Both the position numbers and the translations under genes were made by a program. DNA of 15,914 nt from Ruminococcus difficilis. Lineage in GTDB: Bacteria > Bacillota_A > Clostridia > Oscillospirales > Acutalibacteraceae. The notes beneath the pieces are model-generated. The model was not told the DNA's origin. It did not search any database and worked only from the letters and a program-made list of their open reading frames with translations. The stretch is from positions 1 to 15,914 of the forward strand of contig NZ_JAEQMG010000086.1 of assembly GCF_016680995.1 (NCBI RefSeq), given 5' to 3'. Of this stretch, positions 12,512 to 15,914 are shown piece after piece (within the stretch, counting starts at the first letter, position 1; each line of letters opens with the position of its first letter).

Positions 12512-13582
12512 ATGAAAAAGAGACTTTTTGCATTGGCACTGAGTGCAGCATTGGCCTTTAGTCTGGCGGCATGCGGAGGTCAATCCTCAACGAACAACAG
12601 CACAACAACCGACGCTGCGACATCGACAACAGAAACATCAACAACTGCAAGCACCGGAGAAGCACCCGACTATTCCGACAAAGCTTGCTGGTACCAGATC
12701 CCGGAAATCAAGAAGGACGTCGACACATTCTTCGTTTATCCGACTGAATACATGGCTGCAAACGAGGGAGACCCCGATTATGCTCCGCTCGATAACGCCG
12801 AGATGCTGGAAGGCGTGAAAACCAACTACCCTATACTGGCAAGTGTATACGAGGATTCCACCAATGTGTTCATGCCGTACTACCGTCAGGCAGGCATGAT
12901 GTTCGCAGCGGAAGAAGCAAAGAAGTCCGGCGATCCGCGCACAGCTTTTGCCACCGTCCCTTATTCCGATGTTACCGCCGCACTTGACTATTACTTCGAG
13001 AACTACAACAACGGACGTCCGTTTATCATAGCAGGTCACAGCCAGGGCTCGGGCATCGTAAGTCTTGTGCTGAAGGATTATTTCAAGGAACATCCTGATT
13101 ATTACGAGCGCATGATCGCAGCATACGTCATAGGCTTCTCGATCACGAAGGAATACCTCGAGGAAAACGCACATCTTAAGTTCGCCACCGGCGAGAGCGA
13201 CACCGGCGTTATCATCAGTTGGAACACCGAAGGACCGAAGAATGTGGAGCAGAACGCCAGCAATGTTGTACTTCTTCCGAACGCGATCAGCATCAATCCG
13301 CTGAATTGGAAACTTGACGATACATATGCACCGGCGAGCGAAAACCTTGGCTCGCGTGTTCTGAATGAAAAAACCGGCGAATATGAGATCAAAGACGTCG
13401 GAGCGGACGCAAAGGTCGTTCCCAATCGCGGCTCTGTCCTGACAAACGCAGATACAGAACCCGTCGGAGGCGACACCTTTGGTCCCCAGAGCTACCACAA
13501 CGGCGACTACGCGCTCTTTTTCAACAACATCAAGGACAACGTAGCAAAGCGAATTGCGGCTTACAAGGAGAGCAAGAAATAA
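12512..13582 (+). CDS. Secreted DUF3089-family alpha/beta-hydrolase lipoprotein
   Basis: The 356-residue product has a lipoprotein signal peptide (KKR then a hydrophobic stretch) with lipobox SLAAC and lipidated Cys21. A Ser/Thr-rich tether follows (about 22-50), then an alpha/beta-hydrolase domain. DVDTFFVYPTEY is the characteristic first strand of DUF3089 proteins. The nucleophile elbow is GHSQG with Ser177 (FIIAGHSQGSG). An Asp and His to complete the triad are expected further on; FGPQSYHNGDY near the end offers a His. It should be an esterase-like enzyme on the outer face of the membrane; the substrate is unknown. ATG 12512 has AGGA seven bases upstream. It is transcribed alone and ends at the hairpin at 13724. 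Confidence 0.87.
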   Translation: MKKRLFALALSAALAFSLAACGGQSSTNNSTTTDAATSTTETSTTASTGEAPDYSDKACWYQIPEIKKDVDTFFVYPTEYMAANEGDPDYAPLDNAEMLEGVKTNYPILASVYEDSTNVFMPYYRQAGMMFAAEEAKKSGDPRTAFATVPYSDVTAALDYYFENYNNGRPFIIAGHSQGSGIVSLVLKDYFKEHPDYYERMIAAYVIGFSITKEYLEENAHLKFATGESDTGVIISWNTEGPKNVEQNASNVVLLPNAISINPLNWKLDDTYAPASENLGSRVLNEKTGEYEIKDVGADAKVVPNRGSVLTNADTEPVGGDTFGPQSYHNGDYALFFNNIKDNVAKRIAAYKESKK

Positions 13583-13723
13583 CATTCATACGAAAAGGCA
13601 AAGCGGTCAAAATTTGAGCCGCATAAACAAAGAAAAGTGATTTTTCAAAACTGATAATCAACTTAGGCTTTTATGCTAAAAGTGCTGTCGGCAAATCGCA
13701 ATAGAATAAACATACAAAAAGAT

Positions 13724-13770
13724 AATGCTGTGCTTAACGGAGATGGTTGAGCACAGCATTTATGTTTTAT
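13724..13770 (+). terminator. Terminator after the lipoprotein gene
   Basis: AATGCTGTGCT (13724-13734) pairs perfectly with AGCACAGCATT (13750-13760) and is followed by TATGTTTTATG. A weaker bulged hairpin, GCGGTCAAA/TTTGAGCCGC, is at 13603-13622. The rest of 13583-13780 shows nothing else. Confidence 0.7.
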
Positions 13771-13786
13771 GTGTGAGGATTTAGAA

Positions 13787-14020
13787 TTAAATCTGGGGTA
13801 ATTTTGAATTGTTTGGGAAGTGTTTATCCATTACAGCAAAGTTGATTTCTGAGTAATTTAGAATTAACGTGAGTAACAAATCTCCATAACTCAAAAAAGT
13901 ATCAGTCACCCTTATTCTGCTGTTGGGAAAGTGCTGGTCTTTTGATGCTGTTGCGAGATTTTTTGCAAGTTCAGACCTCGATTTTGCATAAATCACTTTA
14001 CCGCCTTGCAAAAAAAACAC
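13787..14020 (-). CDS. Unrecognised 77-residue frame downstream of the tRNA fragment
   Basis: The frame starts at a GTG inside the T tract of the tRNA terminator and has no ribosome binding site. The text (QGGKVIYAKSRSELAKNLATASKDQ...) looks protein-like in composition but matches no family I know. If real, it is probably the surviving C-terminal end of a larger gene whose start was lost in the rearrangement that also cut the tRNA. Confidence 0.2.
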   Translation of the reverse strand: MFFLQGGKVIYAKSRSELAKNLATASKDQHFPNSRIRVTDTFLSYGDLLLTLILNYSEINFAVMDKHFPNNSKLPQI

Positions 14021-14025
14021 GAAAA

Positions 14026-14053
14026 AAGGCTTGAAACGGACGTTTCAAGCCTT
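14026..14053 (-). terminator. Terminator of the tRNA transcript
   Basis: AAGGCTTGAAAC (14026-14037) and GTTTCAAGCCTT (14042-14053) form a perfect 12-bp stem with a four-base loop. On the minus strand the hairpin is followed by TTTTTTCG, so it terminates transcription coming from the tRNA fragment. Confidence 0.88.
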
Positions 14054-14095
14054 AAAAGTTCAGTATTTATGCGGATATTCGTTGCGGCGTTCACG

Positions 14096-14133
14096 TTTGG
14101 AGACCGCTGCTCTACCAACTGAGCTATACCCCT
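14096..14133 (-). tRNA. tRNA-Trp, 5' half only
   Basis: On the minus strand the sequence gives the acceptor 5' arm AGGGGTA, the D arm GCTCAGTTGGTAGAGC, the anticodon 5' stem GCGGT and the loop CTCCAAA with anticodon CCA. Immediately after the loop the sequence departs from any tRNA: there is no T arm (GGTTCRA) and no 3' acceptor strand TACCCCT. The gene is therefore cut at the anticodon loop and cannot make tRNA-Trp. Its promoter and a downstream terminator are intact. GCGGT can still pair with GCCGC 14 bases later, but nothing after that rescues a tRNA fold. Confidence 0.8.
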
Positions 14134-14178
14134 AAATATTTAGTTGCTGCATAGTGACATTAACTCACTGCAAGAGAT

Positions 14179-14207
14179 ATATTACCACAGACACGCGGTT
14201 TTGTCAA
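14179..14207 (-). promoter_or_regulatory. Promoter of the truncated tRNA-Trp
   Basis: On the minus strand TTGACA (opposite 14202-14207), a 17-bp spacer and TAATAT (opposite 14179-14184), about 45 bp upstream of the tRNA 5' end. The leader includes AGTGA/TCACT and a CTAAATATTTAG palindrome abutting the tRNA. Confidence 0.8.
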
Positions 14208-14254
14208 GCATTTTTCAACACAAAAACGCCAATTTGAATAAAAACAGTGTTTTC

Positions 14255-14412
14255 CGCGTGCGAGACGCACGTCAATTGCATTTCATTATCAGGGATATCA
14301 CGTGCAGAATAGCTTGTCTGTGCACGTGAATGACGTGGTTTCTGACCACTGCTCAACCGTCTTTTCAGAGTTGAAAACCAAACGTCATTATACGGCGGCT
14401 GCGATGTGGCTG
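14255..14412 (+). repeat. Mobile-element leader repeat, copy B
   Basis: This is the same block as 72-183, with an extra segment of about 45 bp between the GACGCACGTC hairpin and CACGTGAATGAC. That segment creates a perfect CACGTGCA/TGCACGTG inverted repeat (14299-14306 and 14321-14328). TTGACA at 14438-14443 corresponds to the -35 of copy A, but no -10 is found at the correct distance, so the integrase promoter is lost. The stretch 14444-14563 shows no gene or structure that I can name. Confidence 0.7.
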
Positions 14413-14563
14413 GATATACGTTCAAAAAAATGTCTACTTGACAGGGGCACAGGGGCATGCCAGCGAGGTGTCCGTTTTATTGTACACCCATCCGTTTATA
14501 ATTGAGTTTGAGAGTTCCTAAATTGACAAAGTGAACCCCATATTTTTTTGGATTTAGCTGGAT

Positions 14564-14701
14564 TTATCACGAATTTAAAGTTAACACGAAAAGTGATGTG
14601 AAAGCAAGGAAAATACTGTTGAAAGCACATCAACAATTCGTGTTAACTTTTCCGTCATATTTCAGCCGATAATTTTGGAAGCAGCAGAAAATTCGTGATA
14701 A
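14564..14701. repeat. Nested inverted repeats built on TTCGTGWTAACTTT
   Basis: Outer pair: TTATCACGAATTT (14564-14576) and AAATTCGTGATAA (14689-14701). Inner pair: AAAGTTAACACGAA (14577-14590) and TTCGTGTTAACTTT (14637-14650). A further direct copy, TTCGTGATAACTTT, is at 14692-14705. Both pairs are perfect. The left arms are adjacent, the right arms are 38 bp apart, and the block ends at the stop codon of the minus-strand fragment at 14704. Candidate roles are protein-binding iterons or the end of a small transposable unit. Confidence 0.7.
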
Positions 14702-14703
14702 CT

Positions 14704-14843
14704 TTAACGCAACCCATAAAGCTGTTTAATCAATTCTTCATCGCTGATCGTATAACGCTCGGCATTTAAAAAATCCTTTAGCGGGCTGTCAGGCGGTGTT
14801 GCGGATTCAATTGCTTTTCTCTTCATTTCTGTATCAGCATAGG
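14704..14843 (-). pseudogene. C-terminal fragment of an unrecognised gene
   Basis: On the minus strand the frame reads NAYADTEMKRKAIESATPPD, then SPLKDFLNAERYTISDEELIKQLYGLR and stop. It has the look of the end of a small helical protein such as an antitoxin or regulator, but I cannot assign a family. The frame continues upstream only into the antisense of the integrase fragment, so the gene was cut at about 14843, exactly where integrase homology begins. Confidence 0.4.
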
Positions 14844-15822
14844 CATTAAAAGAGAGCATGAAGAACTGGCTTCGTGTGTACAAGTACACGGAGGTAGAGC
14901 GCACGACGTATGACCGATACGAGTGTACAGCCGAGCACCAAATTTATCCTTACATCGGCAACAAACCTGTCGGTGACATCACGTCCGCCGACATCAAGAA
15001 ACTGCTTACCAAGCACATGAACGCTGGATATGCCTTCACAACGAGCAAGAAACGAGTTTCTTGATGCCGTTGCGGAAAGATACGCTGATCGCGCGGATGA
15101 ATTGAAAGGCTTGGTCAGCTACATCTCCAACCGCCCGAGCGTTGAAAAGCTCGGCTCTCACGGATTGTTTACGCAATTCGATATGCCGATTGACCTCGAT
15201 ACAGTCGCGGAACGTATCGCTAATCACGACGGCGTTATCTGGACGGAGGTAGTCAGCTTACGTCGTGAAGATGCTGAACGTTTACATTTTAACAATGCCG
15301 AAGCGTGGAAAAATCTCGTGCGTCGGAACATAAATGAGATTGCAAAAACTCAAAGGATCAAGATTGAGGATATAATGGTACGGAGCGTTCCATAACACGA
15401 CGCACCATCCACATATTCATTTGATTATTCTGTCAAAAGGGCAGGAGGGATTCCTTTCCGAAAAGGGAATCAAAGAACTGCGCTGTGCCTTCGGTCAAGA
15501 TATTTTCCGCAACGAGCAATACAAGCTGGCGACGATAGAAACCGACTATCGGAATCAGTTGAAGGAGCAGCTGGCTGAACTGTTGCAGCGGCTTCAGACA
15601 CGGCAATCAGTTCCAAACGCCGATTATTGTTTACTACTCCTCAAAAAGATTAGGTAAGAAGTTCAGCAGCAGAAGGGGAAGAAACTCTACGGTTATCTGC
15701 CGAGAAAAACAAAAAAGCTGGTGGATTTTGCTCTGCATGAGATCGCCAAAGACAGTGATTTATCTGAAATATATTCCAAATGGAACGAGGTTAATCGCGA
15801 GAAACTGAGCCTTACCAAATAG
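14843..15822 (+). pseudogene. Collapsed second mobilisation module: integrase fragment fused to relaxase fragment
   Basis: Bases 14843-15052 match copy 1 integrase (about 692-901, residues 69-138). At 15052/15053 the sequence jumps directly to relaxase (copy 1 from 2079), removing the equivalent of about 1.18 kb: integrase end, oriT candidate, accessory gene and relaxase N-terminus with its Tyr. AA is shared at the joint, and the frames do not match across it. The relaxase part then has a two-base deletion near 15374 just before the HUH region, an in-frame TAA at 15655 and loss of homology after about 15820. The proteins are about 94 per cent identical over the clean stretch, and most base changes are synonymous, so it was a separate functional relative before decay. 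The 15823-15906 remainder shows nothing. Confidence 0.9.
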
Positions 15823-15906
15823 TAAAATGACTGTTTCACAAACCGAAAAAATAAATTTCATTAGGGGAAACGAGGAACACTATCAAACTTTTCCGTTAGT
15901 CTATTT

Positions 15907-15914
15907 AGACGTGT
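15907..15914 (+). other. Probable adapter remnant at the right end
   Basis: AGACGTGT is the start of the adapter segment whose end is at 1-12 (the full segment reads AGACGTGT-G-CTCTTCCGATCT). Eight bases alone are weak, but the exact position at the contig end and the match to the left end make it likely. Confidence 0.7.

Noticed and set aside
12638..13585. A 315-codon minus-strand frame opposite the DUF3089 gene
   Set aside because: The plus-strand protein has a lipobox, GHSQG and family features; the antisense frame is a by-product of codon bias.
14302..14505. A 67-codon plus-strand frame in leader repeat copy B
   Set aside because: Its FSELKT segment matches copy A only where the DNA is conserved and the frame then diverges; no ribosome site.
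346..15844. GGTTTGTGAAA at 346-356 matched in inverse orientation by TTTCACAAACC at 15834-15844, as possible terminal inverted repeats of one large element
   Set aside because: Only 11 bp, low complexity and not at clear element ends; expected by chance in a window of this size.

Overview
The window looks like a draft or metagenomic contig from a gut-type Clostridia bacterium (Firmicutes; probably an Oscillospirales or Lachnospirales relative). The reasons are moderate GC, strong AGGAGG ribosome binding sites, TTGACA/TATAAT promoters, Clostridia-type mobilisation proteins, a DegV protein and an XRE-receiver regulator paired with a LytS-type kinase. Both contig ends carry pieces of an Illumina adapter, so bases 1-12 and 15907-15914 are not genomic.

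Layout. (1) 1-3585: the left end of an integrative mobilizable element. It has a leader region with a consensus promoter, a five-residue leader peptide and a hairpin; an integrase cut off before its catalytic domain; a hairpin-rich oriT candidate; a ribbon-helix-helix accessory gene; and an intact MOBP-type relaxase. (2) 3600-6520: a ribbon-helix-helix remnant, then a TetR repressor divergent from a three-gene lipid operon (small Cys-rich membrane peptide, CrtO-like acyltransferase, MGDG-synthase/UgtP-like glycosyltransferase). A near-consensus promoter and a palindromic operator lie between them. (3) 6520-7450: debris, namely an XRE C-terminal fragment with its terminator, a probable group II intron scrap and the catalytic C-terminus of a tyrosine integrase. 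(4) 7487-9655: a PAP2-degV operon divergent from a second TetR gene. (5) 9754-10185: an in-frame chimera of an ArsR-like HTH and the tail of a nitroreductase. (6) 10374-12274: a two-component system on the minus strand, with an unusual XRE-receiver regulator. (7) 12512-13582: a secreted DUF3089 alpha/beta-hydrolase lipoprotein. (8) 14096-14207: a tRNA-Trp 5' half with an intact promoter. (9) 14255-15822: a second, diverged and collapsed copy of the mobile-element module, in which one deletion fuses integrase to relaxase.

The window is therefore an accessory region bounded by two related mobilizable-element copies. Between them lie small regulated cassettes and several gene fragments. A dispersed repeat of about 120 bp (3389, 7223, 10204) lies just downstream of three unrelated genes or fragments. 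The two TetR cassettes look like parallel lipid-related modules: the regulators have near-identical recognition helices, the operators look related, and the targets are lipid or membrane enzymes. The best candidate for something undescribed is the TetR-controlled glycosyltransferase/acyltransferase/Cys-rich-peptide operon. No CRISPR array, rRNA or complete IS element was seen.
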